Source: JBEEMU01 sp043778315
GTDB taxonomy: Bacteria; Bacteroidota; Bacteroidia; Chitinophagales; Saprospiraceae
Assembly (NCBI GenBank): GCA_043778315.1
Contig: JAYWGJ010000057.1
Location: 1-9,532 of the forward strand
Reading direction: 5' to 3'
Length of the DNA stretch: 9,532 nucleotides
Program-made: the position numbers and the translations under genes
The notes under the pieces: generated by a model
The model's input: only the letters and a program-made list of their open reading frames with translations
Told to the model about the DNA's origin: nothing
Database searches by the model: none
Shown here: one piece after another, positions 1 to 7,764 of the stretch
How positions within the stretch are numbered: the stretch's first letter is position 1
How the letters are laid out: each line of letters opens with the position of its first letter

Positions 1-381
1 GATATCGACGGGTACGGGCGACTCTATTTTGGTGCGCGACGCGTTGCGGCTACCAATCACGACCACGTTATTGAGGTCGACTCCCTCCTCGAGTATCGCG
101 TTTATCACTAATTCCTCTCCTATCCGAACTTCTACCGACTGATAGCCGACATAAGTAAATAGGAGTATTTTGGCATCGAGCGGCACGGTGAGCGCGTAGC
201 TGCCGTTGTCGTCGGCAACCGTACCCAAATTCGTCCCTTTTACCACAATAATAGCCTCTGGCACTGGTTTTTTATCAATTCCTGAATAAACAGTACCTGT
301 AATGTTTTTTTGCGCTTGCGCGAAATAGGCAATTAGGAACAAAAAAATAGTAGAACTTGTGCGAGTAGAAAATTTAATCAT
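1..381 (-). CDS. TonB-dependent outer-membrane receptor, N-terminal 127 residues (partial)
   Basis: Reading leftwards from an ATG at 381, the frame stays open to the window edge, so the C-terminal plug and barrel are missing. Residues 1-24 form a signal peptide: a basic start (MIKFSTR), a hydrophobic core (TIFLFLIAYF), then AQAQ as a likely cleavage site. Residues 26-100 match the carboxypeptidase-regulatory-like beta-sandwich common at the front of Bacteroidota receptors, with GTV, a KGTNLGTVADDNGSY stretch and FTYVGYQ. A TonB-box-like VVVIGSRNASRT (106-117) and the plug start SPVPVDI follow. Such proteins import siderophores, vitamins or glycans across the outer membrane using TonB energy; the substrate cannot be told from this part. 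The start is chosen because the signal peptide begins right at this ATG. No Shine-Dalgarno sequence is visible, which is usual in this phylum. Confidence 0.88.
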   Translation of the reverse strand, partial: MIKFSTRTSSTIFLFLIAYFAQAQKNITGTVYSGIDKKPVPEAIIVVKGTNLGTVADDNGSYALTVPLDAKILLFTYVGYQSVEVRIGEELVINAILEEGVDLNNVVVIGSRNASRTKIESPVPVDI

Positions 382-796
382 AAATGGGGATTGAAACAAT
401 GTATGAAGTAAAAATTTATCTGGTTTAAATTTGCATTAAAATAAACAATTATTATTAATTTAAAATACTCTTATTAATGTCACAAAAAACATAAAAATAT
501 TTTTAATAAAAAAATTAAAGTTCTCTGTATTCTTATTTTAATAAAGATACTAAATTCGTAATTATAAATATATATTAAATTTTTTAATAATACATAATCA
601 TTTTTAAATAAATTATATGGGCAAAAAGAGAGTGATTAACTCACAAATAAAAATTTTTGTAAAATTACAATTTATTTTTTTATGCTATGAAGAAATTTAA
701 AATATTTATCAATAAAAACAATTTTTTACAAATTAATTTTTTATAATAAGAATAGAAAAACGAAATTTTTGGTTTATAAATAGAAAAATATTTTAT
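382..796. other. AT-rich intergenic spacer upstream of the TonB receptor gene
   Basis: I see no convincing gene in this spacer. It is extremely AT-rich: below about 15% G+C in the 120 bases I counted (481-600). It must hold the promoter of the receptor gene starting at 381 and the transcript end of the hydrolase stopping at 797. I found no full TAnnTTTG match on the minus strand, only one-mismatch versions such as TATCTTTA near 541-548. Two short inverted repeats are present: TTGTAA-AA-TTACAA at 657-670 and TATTAAA-TTT-TTTAATA at 573-589. Both could arise by chance in such biased sequence. No hairpin followed by a U-run is visible after the hydrolase stop. Confidence 0.6.
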
Positions 797-3778
797 TTAT
801 TTCTTTCTAATCGCCTTATATATAAGATCTTGTATCTTGGCGCGATACTGCAAGGTGTTCAGTTTATTATTGTCCATTGTCGGAAACGTGCGGTTAGACA
901 AAAAGATAAAAAGAAGTTTTTGGTCAGGGTCTGCCCATACGCCTTGTCCCACAAAGCCCGTGTGTCCGAAGCAGTTTTTGGAGGCACAAAGCGATACATT
1001 TTCTACTTTTGTTGATGCCAAATCTTTCATATCAAAACCTAAGCTGCGCCGCGAACTGCCTTGCACGCGAGTCGTAAAAAGTTTAAGCGTACTTTCGTTA
1101 ATATAGCGTCGCCCGCCGTATTCGCCGCCATTGAGGAACATCTGAAACAGCGTCGCTACATCGTGCGCGTTGCTAAACAAACCCGCGTGACCGCTTACGC
1201 CGCCGAGCATCGCCGCGCCCATATCGTGAACGTGTCCCTGCAATACTTGGTGTCGCCAATAAGTATCGTTTTCGGACGGCACTATCTGCGACACGTCAAA
1301 TTTCTGCAAAGGCAAAAACGTGGTATGCGCCATGCCGAGCGGTTCGTACAAGTGTTTTTGGGTGTAAACGTCTATCGGTTCGCCCGAAATCTGCTTAATC
1401 ATTTTGGCAAACAAATAAAAACCCAAATCGGAGTATTTATAAACAGGTTTTGGCTCTACGGGCGTAGCGTATATTTGTTGCCATATTTTTTCGCGCCAAG
1501 CCTCGTTCGCATACATCGCATCGGCGACTTGTATATTGTATTCGCCATCATTATTTTTATTATAATTGCCTGATAGCCAATTGCCTTTGGCATCAATTGT
1601 CTGTTTATAAAACGGCACCCAGGCGGTCAGACCTGCTTGATGCGACATCACTTTTTTGATGCTCAACTTGGCTTTATTTGTCCGTTTCAGCTCGGGCAAA
1701 TAGTCGCCCATCGTTTTTTCTACATCAAATTTTTGTTGGTCGTATAAGGTCATCAAACTCGTAGTTGTTGCCATTATTTTGGTTACAGAAGCCATATCGT
1801 AGAGGTCGGAGCTGTCGGTAGCACGAGTTCGTTTGTAATCCCAAAAACCAAACGTGTGGTGATACACTATCGCGCCGTCTTTGACCACCATAATCTGACA
1901 GCCAGGCGCGGTGCCGTTGCTCACTAGTTCGTTCCCAATATCGTCGATACCTTTGAGGGTATCGCTACTCAGCCCAACCTCCTCTGCAACGGCAGTACGC
2001 AAGAGGTTGAGCGACTTAAAACCCACGCCGTCACCCGCCTTCGACTTCGCCGACGCCGTAACGGGCAGCCGCCCGCTCATCGGTATCGCACCAAAAATGC
2101 CTTGCGCCGCGAGTTCCTGTGTCGTCTTATTATCTTCATACGCCGCCACCACGCAAGCCGCGCTATCTAAGCCGCGCAGCGCGTAAGGACTACCAAAAAC
2201 ACAAACCACCACTTTGGTTTGTTGCGATAGTTTATTGATAAAATTAATGGTACTTTGGCTTACGCCGAAACCCTCCGAAGCCTTGCGCGACAAGCCGTGC
2301 AGACTCACAATCACTACATCTTTGCCCTTCAGGGCAGGCAAAATATTTGCTGCTACTTCCTTCGGCGAAACGTAGTTGCTCACCGCGCCGTACTCGCCCA
2401 AAGTACGCTGAAAAGTGTTTTGTGCACCTGCGCCAATCGCCACCGACGCGATGCGTTTTGCGCCCACGTCTTGTATCGGAACGGTGTTTTGCTCGTTGCG
2501 CGCCAACGTGAGCGCGCCCTGATACAAGCGGCGGCGCAACGCCTCCGCTTCGGGACGGTTGAGGTCGCTGTCCATATTTCCGAGGTCAATATCGGCAGGT
2601 TTGTAGCGCAAACCTAAGCGGTATTTAGCCGCCAAAATGCGTTTTATTTTCGTTTCAAACTCCGCTCTGCTGAGGCTGCCGTCGGCGAGTGCCGCCTTGA
2701 TAGCGTTAAAAGCAAGGGTTGGGTTTTGTGGCAATAAATCAATGTCGTTGCCCGCAATCATCGCTTGCGCGTCCGCTTTCCCCGACGGATAATATTTGGT
2801 TACGCCTTGCATTTCCATACCATCGGTAAACAACAGACCCTCAAAACCCCACGAGTTGCGGAGTAAATCGGTGATTATTTTGCGCGACAGCGACGACGGC
2901 TGATTAGGCGTTGCGTCCAACGACGGAATACTCAAATGCGCCACCATCATACTCATAATCCCTTGTTGTTTAAGGAGTTGGAACGGCACCATCTCTATCT
3001 CGTTGAGCCGCTCGATGCTCGCGTTTATTTTGGGCAAATCGAAATGGGAGTCCACGTCGGCATCGCCGTGACCTGGAAAGTGTTTGGCGCAAGCCATCAC
3101 GCCGTTGTCTTGCATACCACTTGCGTAGCTCCAACCTTTCGCCGCAACCACCGTTTTATCTTCGCCGAACGAACGGTCGCCGATAACAGGATTTCGCGGA
3201 TTAGTGTTGCAATCCACAACGGGCGCAAAATTGACATTGATACCCGTCCGCTTGCATTGCCGCGCAATCTCTGCGCCCATTTCATAAATCAGACTATTGT
3301 CTTGCAACGCGCCGAGCGTCATCTGACGCGGAAAAACCATCGTGTTTTTTAGGCGCATAGATAAGCCCCATTCGCCGTCGATAGCCACCAAAAGCGGCAG
3401 CCGCGCCACGCGCTGATAGCGGTTAGTGAGGTTCGCTTGTTGCGAAGCCGTACCTTGAAAAAAGCACACACCGCCTGCGTGTAGCTGCTCTATTTGCGCC
3501 TGCACCTGCGCCTCGTAGTCCGCGCCTTTGTCGCTATGTGCGCGGAGCATAAGGGTCTGCCCGACGCGCTCGTCGTCGGTCAGCACGTTATATACGGAGT
3601 CTGCCCAAGCGGTTTGTAGCCGTTGCAGTCGCTGCAAAGCGACGTTATCTACTTTGTTCGTAAACCTTGTATTTACAGGGTTTTCGGCTTTTTTTGTACC
3701 TAAAAAATTAGGCAAATAGCCGCTAAACGGCAAATAAATCAAGCCCGCCGCGACCGAAAAAAATGCTATCAAACGCAT
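797..3778 (-). CDS. Secreted GH3 (NagZ-type) beta-N-acetylglucosaminidase fused to a serine beta-lactamase-like domain
   Basis: This 993-residue enzyme has two catalytic parts. The GH3 barrel spans about residues 55-390, with KHFPGHG (232-238), a DSH dyad (Asp243, His245) typical of NagZ-type enzymes that use an Asp-His acid/base, and FTDGMEMQGV carrying the nucleophile Asp319. A GH3 C-terminal alpha/beta domain follows at about 415-575. Residues 605-990 form a class C beta-lactamase/penicillin-binding-type domain: SVTK (664-667) with nucleophile Ser664, YSD (782-784) and HTG (939-941). All key residues are present. The likely reaction is release of GlcNAc from peptidoglycan-type glycans, with a peptidase or esterase activity in the second domain; substrates are inferred. 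The ATG at 3778 is preferred because it starts a basic and hydrophobic signal segment (MRLIAFFSVAAGLIYLPFSG). A longer open frame reaches a GTG at 4012, but its extra 78 residues run through promoter-like DNA. It probably acts in the periplasm or outside the cell. Confidence 0.9.
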   Translation of the reverse strand: MRLIAFFSVAAGLIYLPFSGYLPNFLGTKKAENPVNTRFTNKVDNVALQRLQRLQTAWADSVYNVLTDDERVGQTLMLRAHSDKGADYEAQVQAQIEQLHAGGVCFFQGTASQQANLTNRYQRVARLPLLVAIDGEWGLSMRLKNTMVFPRQMTLGALQDNSLIYEMGAEIARQCKRTGINVNFAPVVDCNTNPRNPVIGDRSFGEDKTVVAAKGWSYASGMQDNGVMACAKHFPGHGDADVDSHFDLPKINASIERLNEIEMVPFQLLKQQGIMSMMVAHLSIPSLDATPNQPSSLSRKIITDLLRNSWGFEGLLFTDGMEMQGVTKYYPSGKADAQAMIAGNDIDLLPQNPTLAFNAIKAALADGSLSRAEFETKIKRILAAKYRLGLRYKPADIDLGNMDSDLNRPEAEALRRRLYQGALTLARNEQNTVPIQDVGAKRIASVAIGAGAQNTFQRTLGEYGAVSNYVSPKEVAANILPALKGKDVVIVSLHGLSRKASEGFGVSQSTINFINKLSQQTKVVVCVFGSPYALRGLDSAACVVAAYEDNKTTQELAAQGIFGAIPMSGRLPVTASAKSKAGDGVGFKSLNLLRTAVAEEVGLSSDTLKGIDDIGNELVSNGTAPGCQIMVVKDGAIVYHHTFGFWDYKRTRATDSSDLYDMASVTKIMATTTSLMTLYDQQKFDVEKTMGDYLPELKRTNKAKLSIKKVMSHQAGLTAWVPFYKQTIDAKGNWLSGNYNKNNDGEYNIQVADAMYANEAWREKIWQQIYATPVEPKPVYKYSDLGFYLFAKMIKQISGEPIDVYTQKHLYEPLGMAHTTFLPLQKFDVSQIVPSENDTYWRHQVLQGHVHDMGAAMLGGVSGHAGLFSNAHDVATLFQMFLNGGEYGGRRYINESTLKLFTTRVQGSSRRSLGFDMKDLASTKVENVSLCASKNCFGHTGFVGQGVWADPDQKLLFIFLSNRTFPTMDNNKLNTLQYRAKIQDLIYKAIRKK

Positions 3779-3939
3779 ATATGTATATTTATTTTGCAAT
3801 GGAAAATATTGATTGTAGTTATCTCTCGTACCTTGTAATGTTTTGAAGCGGAAAGATACGATTTTTTGATAAATAAATGGGTTGGGAATAAAAAAGAAAA
3901 CGTCAATATAGGTTTGCGAAAAAGCGATAAGGCTTTTAT

Positions 3940-3972
3940 TTTGCGTGTTTTTGAAAAAATAGCTTATCTTTG
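3940..3972 (+). promoter_or_regulatory. Bacteroidota-type promoter for the type IIG restriction-modification gene
   Basis: TTTG at 3940-3943 (the -33 element) is followed after 21 bases by TATCTTTG at 3965-3972, a perfect TAnnTTTG (-7 element). The spacing is inside the range known for Bacteroidota sigma factor promoters. RNA would start near 3979, about 84 nt before the ATG at 4063. This also argues for that ATG and against the TTG at 4006, which would leave only about 27 nt of leader. The elements are seen in the sequence; activity is inferred. Confidence 0.55.
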
Positions 3973-3978
3973 TGAAGC

Positions 3979-3986
3979 CAAAAATA
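3979..3986 (-). promoter_or_regulatory. Possible promoter -7 element for the GH3/beta-lactamase gene
   Basis: Read on the minus strand, this is TATTTTTG, a full match to the Bacteroidota core TAnnTTTG. It would start RNA near 3972 and give a leader of roughly 195 nt before the ATG at 3778. No TTTG or TTG lies at the usual distance upstream, so support is partial. A weaker, closer candidate is TATCTTTC at 3858-3851, with one mismatch. AT-rich DNA makes chance matches likely. Confidence 0.3.
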
Positions 3987-4062
3987 GTATATTGTTTATT
4001 AAATATTGGCACTATTCATCTCATTAGGACGCGTAGTGCAAACCATAACAAAACCTACACCA

Positions 4063-6540
4063 ATGAAATACAAAAACATCAGGAAGGAGGAACTCAAAAA
4101 CAAGGTCGGAGCGGACTGGTTTGAGGGTTTTGACACCACCGAGATAGTAGGCAATATTGATTTTACTGTTTTTCCCGAGCAAGACGGCTTGTTTGGGCGG
4201 ACGGCGTTGCTTTGGGCGGAAGCAAAAACGGGCGATTTTGATATTCCGAGTATGTTTGTGCAGCTCGTTTTGACGATTGGCAAAGCGCGGACGTTTGATA
4301 AAACGCTGCCGCCTGCTTTTTTGGGCGCGTTTGATGGCAAAAAAATTGTTTTTGTGCCGTACAGCGACGTTCAAGACATTTTTTACCTCAACGATTTCAA
4401 TTGGACTGTTGCGCCAAGCAACCACGACACCAAAGAATTTGAGCTAATCCAAACCCGAATCGAGCAGACCTTAGCGCAAAACACTCACGTTTATGAGTAC
4501 GAAAAAGACGAAGCGGAACTCCGTTTTTTCATCAAAAACAATGTCGCGCAAGCCATACAAACTAGCAAAATTCAGATTGATAAAAACAATTTTATCCCTA
4601 TTTATTTGCGTTGGTTAGACGCTATAAAACCGATTATTGATGTAAACTGGGACGACCTCAAAAAAGTGAGCATCATTGATAGCGATTTTTATTTGGCGGA
4701 CTTGTTTGTGGACGATAAAGGCACCGATGACATAGCCGACGACACGACGATACGCAAAAATTTGTTTGTATTTTTTCAGAATCAAGCCTACGTTATTCCG
4801 AAAAAATACCTCAATCAAATATTTGACGCAGGCATACCGATACTCGACAAAGCCGTCTATCAGCAGTTTTGGAAACGCTATAAACGTCCGCCGATTAGCG
4901 CGTTTCACGACTACATCATCGAGCGGCGCGACTTGCTCGTGCCGCAAGACATCAGAGAGCGTAAAGGCGCGTTTTTCACGCCGCGACAATGGGTAGAGTT
5001 ATCACAAAAATACTTGGCTGATGTGTTGGGCGCGGACTGGCAAGATGAGTATTATATTTGGGATTGTGCGGCTGGTACGGGTAATTTATTGGCAGGTTTG
5101 ACCAATAAGCTCAATATATGGGCAAGTACGCTCGACCAAGCCGACGTGAATGTCATGCACGAGCGCATAGAACGCGGTGCCAACTTACTCCAAAGTCATA
5201 CGTTTCAATTTGACTTTTTGAACGATGATTTTTCTAAACTCCCCAAAGGTTTACAGCACATTATAAACGATGAAAATAAACGAAAGAAATTAGTTATTTA
5301 TATCAATCCGCCGTATGCGGAGGCGACTAATGCACGAACCGCAACGGGAACGGGGCAGAATAAAGCAGGCGTTGCGAAAGATAATAAAGTGCGCGAAGTG
5401 TATAGAAGTAAAATAAACGGCGGCTCGAATGAGATTTTCGCGCTTTTTATGTGTATTATTTATGATAAAATGCCCGAAGCAAAATTAGCGCAATTCTCTA
5501 CGTTGAAATTTGTGCAAGGAGCTAATTTTAAAAAATTTAGAGATTATTTTAGTGCAAGTTTTGAAAAAGGATTTATCGTAAAAGCCAACTCGTTTGATAA
5601 TGTGGTCGGCGATTTTCCTATTGGATTTACAATTTGGGATTTACAGAAAAAAGAAAAAATTAAAACCGTAGCGTGTGATATAATAAATGATGCCGCGCAA
5701 TCCATTGGAAAAAAGAACTTTTATGGACAGTTAAATGAAAGCATTAATAATTGGCTGACTCTTTTTTATTCAACAAATAATTTAGCCTCAATTGGGGTTT
5801 TAAGTACTCGAGGTAATGATTTTCAAAACCAAAAATATATTTATTTAGCAACACAGATTGATAATAAAACACACGATACCAAGGTTAAGGTTAATACCAA
5901 TAATTTAATTCCTATAACTATTTATCTTTCAGTCCGTCATTGTATTTCCGCGACTTGGCTCAACGACCGCGACCAATTTTTATTCCCCAATGATAATTGG
6001 AAAACTGATAAGAAATTTCAAAATGACTGCTTGACTTACGCCCTGTTTCACGGTCAAAATAAAGTTATTGCAACCGACGGTATCAATAATTGGATACCGT
6101 TTACCGAACAAGATGTGAACGCTAAGGAAAAATTTGGAAGTAACTTTATGACCGATTTTATAAAAGGAAAAATAAAACCGAATGAATCCGTAAACTTATT
6201 CAAAGTCAAGGAAGATAAGACACATTATGAAACGCCTTTAAAATTTTCAGCCGAAGCGACAGCCGTTTTTGATGCTGGGCGCAGACTCTGGACGCACTAC
6301 CACAGTCAAAAGTTCTTGCTTACAGAAAGCAGCGCAGACGCACGGAGCGAGTACAACGAAAACGCAAGTCTGTACGACATCAGGGCGCACTTTCAAGGGC
6401 GAAACGACAATGGACGAATGAACGCAAAAAGTACAGACGAAAAATATACGGAGCTAATCGGCGACTTACGCCAAGAACTAAATCTGCTAGCCGACAAAAT
6501 CGCACCGAAAGTATATGAATATGGATTTTTGATGCGCTAA
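4063..6540 (+). CDS. Type IIG restriction-modification enzyme (PD-(D/E)XK nuclease plus N6-adenine DNA methyltransferase)
   Basis: One 825-residue chain appears to cut and methylate the same DNA site. The N-terminus carries a PD-(D/E)XK-like nuclease signature: NIDF (Asp33), then AEAK (Glu53, Lys55) and a QxxLTIGK stretch at 67-74. A helical linker leads to the methyltransferase: KGAFFTP (301-307, motif X), DCAAGTGN (334-341, motif I, S-adenosylmethionine site) and NPPY (415-418, motif IV, adenine-N6 catalysis). Residues from about 530 to 720 are the probable target-recognition region, containing ATWLNDRDQF; the conserved C-terminal part holds YDIRAHFQGRND. No separate specificity subunit is visible, as expected for type IIG. 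The ATG at 4063 (MKYKNIRKEELKNK) is preferred over an in-frame TTG at 4006 because it looks like the usual family start. The first part is near 50% G+C and the recognition region near 29%. The frame is intact. Site specificity cannot be read from sequence. Confidence 0.88.
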   Translation: MKYKNIRKEELKNKVGADWFEGFDTTEIVGNIDFTVFPEQDGLFGRTALLWAEAKTGDFDIPSMFVQLVLTIGKARTFDKTLPPAFLGAFDGKKIVFVPYSDVQDIFYLNDFNWTVAPSNHDTKEFELIQTRIEQTLAQNTHVYEYEKDEAELRFFIKNNVAQAIQTSKIQIDKNNFIPIYLRWLDAIKPIIDVNWDDLKKVSIIDSDFYLADLFVDDKGTDDIADDTTIRKNLFVFFQNQAYVIPKKYLNQIFDAGIPILDKAVYQQFWKRYKRPPISAFHDYIIERRDLLVPQDIRERKGAFFTPRQWVELSQKYLADVLGADWQDEYYIWDCAAGTGNLLAGLTNKLNIWASTLDQADVNVMHERIERGANLLQSHTFQFDFLNDDFSKLPKGLQHIINDENKRKKLVIYINPPYAEATNARTATGTGQNKAGVAKDNKVREVYRSKINGGSNEIFALFMCIIYDKMPEAKLAQFSTLKFVQGANFKKFRDYFSASFEKGFIVKANSFDNVVGDFPIGFTIWDLQKKEKIKTVACDIINDAAQSIGKKNFYGQLNESINNWLTLFYSTNNLASIGVLSTRGNDFQNQKYIYLATQIDNKTHDTKVKVNTNNLIPITIYLSVRHCISATWLNDRDQFLFPNDNWKTDKKFQNDCLTYALFHGQNKVIATDGINNWIPFTEQDVNAKEKFGSNFMTDFIKGKIKPNESVNLFKVKEDKTHYETPLKFSAEATAVFDAGRRLWTHYHSQKFLLTESSADARSEYNENASLYDIRAHFQGRNDNGRMNAKSTDEKYTELIGDLRQELNLLADKIAPKVYEYGFLMR

Positions 6541-6564
6541 AAAAGTAAGCTCCAAGTATAACTA

Positions 6565-7695
6565 TCACCATTTATTTTTTTTGCCGCTTCCGCGCAATGC
6601 GAAAAAAACAAAGTAAAACGCCAGACAAAAATCCAAAATCGGCAACCAATATAACGGTATTTTATTTTGTAATAAACGCGCCGTTCGGTCTATCACCACC
6701 GCGAAAATAAGCAGCCGTGCGGCAATGAAAAACACAATAGAAAACGGTAGTACCGGCAACAGTAAAAAATAAAGCCAAAATAAGATTTGTGACGCAGAAA
6801 AAATGCCTAATATTGCAATTATGGTGAATTTGTAATGTGGCGCGGTGCTGTAATGACGCTGTTTTTGTGCAATGTAATCGCGCCAATTTATTTTGGGTCG
6901 CGAGACCATAAAACTGTTTTTATCGACACAAATAGTGGTGTTTTTGCCGTTCGCGACATCGCGCATAAATAAGTCGTCGTCGCCCGACGCGACTTTGCCG
7001 TGTGTAGCAAATCCGTTGTTTTGCACAAATAAATTTTTGCGGTACAGCAGGTTGCGCCCAACGCCCATATACGGAACGCGCCACAGCGCGGCAGACAGAT
7101 AAAGCAAAGCGGTGTATATCGCCTCGAAGCGAATCCAAGTATTCAAAAATCCGCTTTCGAAGCTGTAAGGGCTTACGCCCAATACAATTTCATGCGCTTG
7201 GCTTTGCGCAAACATTGATTTAATCCATTGATTACCAATTGGATAACAGTCTGCATCGGTTACTAAAACCCAATCAAACTGCACAGCAGTAATGCCTTTT
7301 GTCAAGGCAAATTTTTTGCCTTGTAGGTCGCGGTCTTCGTCTGTTGCGATAGTCACTACGCGCAAAAGAGTAGGAAATTGGGCTTTTAATTTTTGTAGAA
7401 CGACAGCCGTTTCATCGGTAGAAACGTCGTTCACGACTATCACTTCGTAGTCAGGATAGTCTTGCGCCAAGATTTTAGGCAAATACGCGGCGAGGTTTTC
7501 GGCTTCGTTTTTCGCACAAATAACGACAGAGATGGGCGCGTAACCAGTGCCAATGTCACTTACTTTGTCACTTATTTTATCGCTTACTTTTTTTTGTTTA
7601 GGCGTAAGCCAAACTAAATGTCCGCTTACAACGCCCCAGAAAAAGTATTGTATAGCGATATTAATAAAAAAAAAGATTTCTATTATTTGTGACAT
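6565..7695 (-). CDS. Membrane-anchored family 2 glycosyltransferase
   Basis: The 376-residue protein has an N-terminal membrane helix (about 5-29), a cytoplasmic GT-A domain (about 53-285) and two to three C-terminal membrane helices (about 291-367). GT2 motifs are clear: PISVVICAKNEAENL (54-68), VVNDVSTDET (87-96), the metal-binding DAD (147-149), GDDD with the catalytic-base acid (238-241), and QKQRHY (277-282), the counterpart of the QxxRW motif seen in processive enzymes. It should transfer a sugar from a nucleotide-sugar to a lipid or growing polysaccharide at the inner membrane; donor and acceptor are unknown. Its stop lies 24 bases from that of the restriction-modification gene, and I see no terminator hairpin between these convergent genes. 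The ATG at 7695 directly precedes the first membrane helix. Upstream lies a long, structured non-coding region. Confidence 0.88.
   Translation of the reverse strand: MSQIIEIFFFINIAIQYFFWGVVSGHLVWLTPKQKKVSDKISDKVSDIGTGYAPISVVICAKNEAENLAAYLPKILAQDYPDYEVIVVNDVSTDETAVVLQKLKAQFPTLLRVVTIATDEDRDLQGKKFALTKGITAVQFDWVLVTDADCYPIGNQWIKSMFAQSQAHEIVLGVSPYSFESGFLNTWIRFEAIYTALLYLSAALWRVPYMGVGRNLLYRKNLFVQNNGFATHGKVASGDDDLFMRDVANGKNTTICVDKNSFMVSRPKINWRDYIAQKQRHYSTAPHYKFTIIAILGIFSASQILFWLYFLLLPVLPFSIVFFIAARLLIFAVVIDRTARLLQNKIPLYWLPILDFCLAFYFVFFALRGSGKKNKW
7556..7591 (-). repeat. Three 12-bp tandem units inside the glycosyltransferase gene
   Basis: Plus-strand units TCACTTACTTTG, TCACTTATTTTA and TCGCTTACTTTT follow each other without gaps. 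Twelve bases are four codons, so the repeat encodes K-V/I-S-D three times (about residues 36-47), in the linker between the first membrane helix and the catalytic domain. Gain or loss of a unit would keep the frame and change only linker length. Confidence 0.75.
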
Positions 7696-7764
7696 TTGTT
7701 AATTTACATTTTTCCACTATTGCATCAATATAATTGTTTCGTTGCCATAAGTAGACATCGCTAA

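Noticed and set aside
1061..1573. Long open frame on the plus strand opposite the GH3/beta-lactamase gene
   Set aside because: The minus-strand frame carries clear catalytic motifs here. The plus-strand frame is low-complexity basic sequence typical of an antisense shadow.
3779..4012. N-terminal extension of the GH3/beta-lactamase frame to a GTG at 4012
   Set aside because: The extra 78 residues precede a good signal peptide and cover promoter-like AT-rich DNA.
4006..4062. TTG start 19 codons upstream for the type IIG gene
   Set aside because: The ATG at 4063 gives the family-like start MKYKNIRKEELKNK and fits the promoter better.
4081..4090. Shine-Dalgarno-like AGGAAGGAGG
   Set aside because: It lies inside the type IIG coding region (Arg-Lys-Glu-Glu codons) and no start codon follows at a usable distance.
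6541..6564. Bidirectional terminator between the convergent type IIG and glycosyltransferase genes
   Set aside because: Short A and T runs are present, but I could not find a stem of useful length.
7717..7758. 13-codon minus-strand frame (MSTYGNETIILMQ) between the nested repeat and the glycosyltransferase, a possible leader peptide
   Set aside because: It is too short to separate from chance, with no ribosome binding site and no run of a regulatory amino acid.
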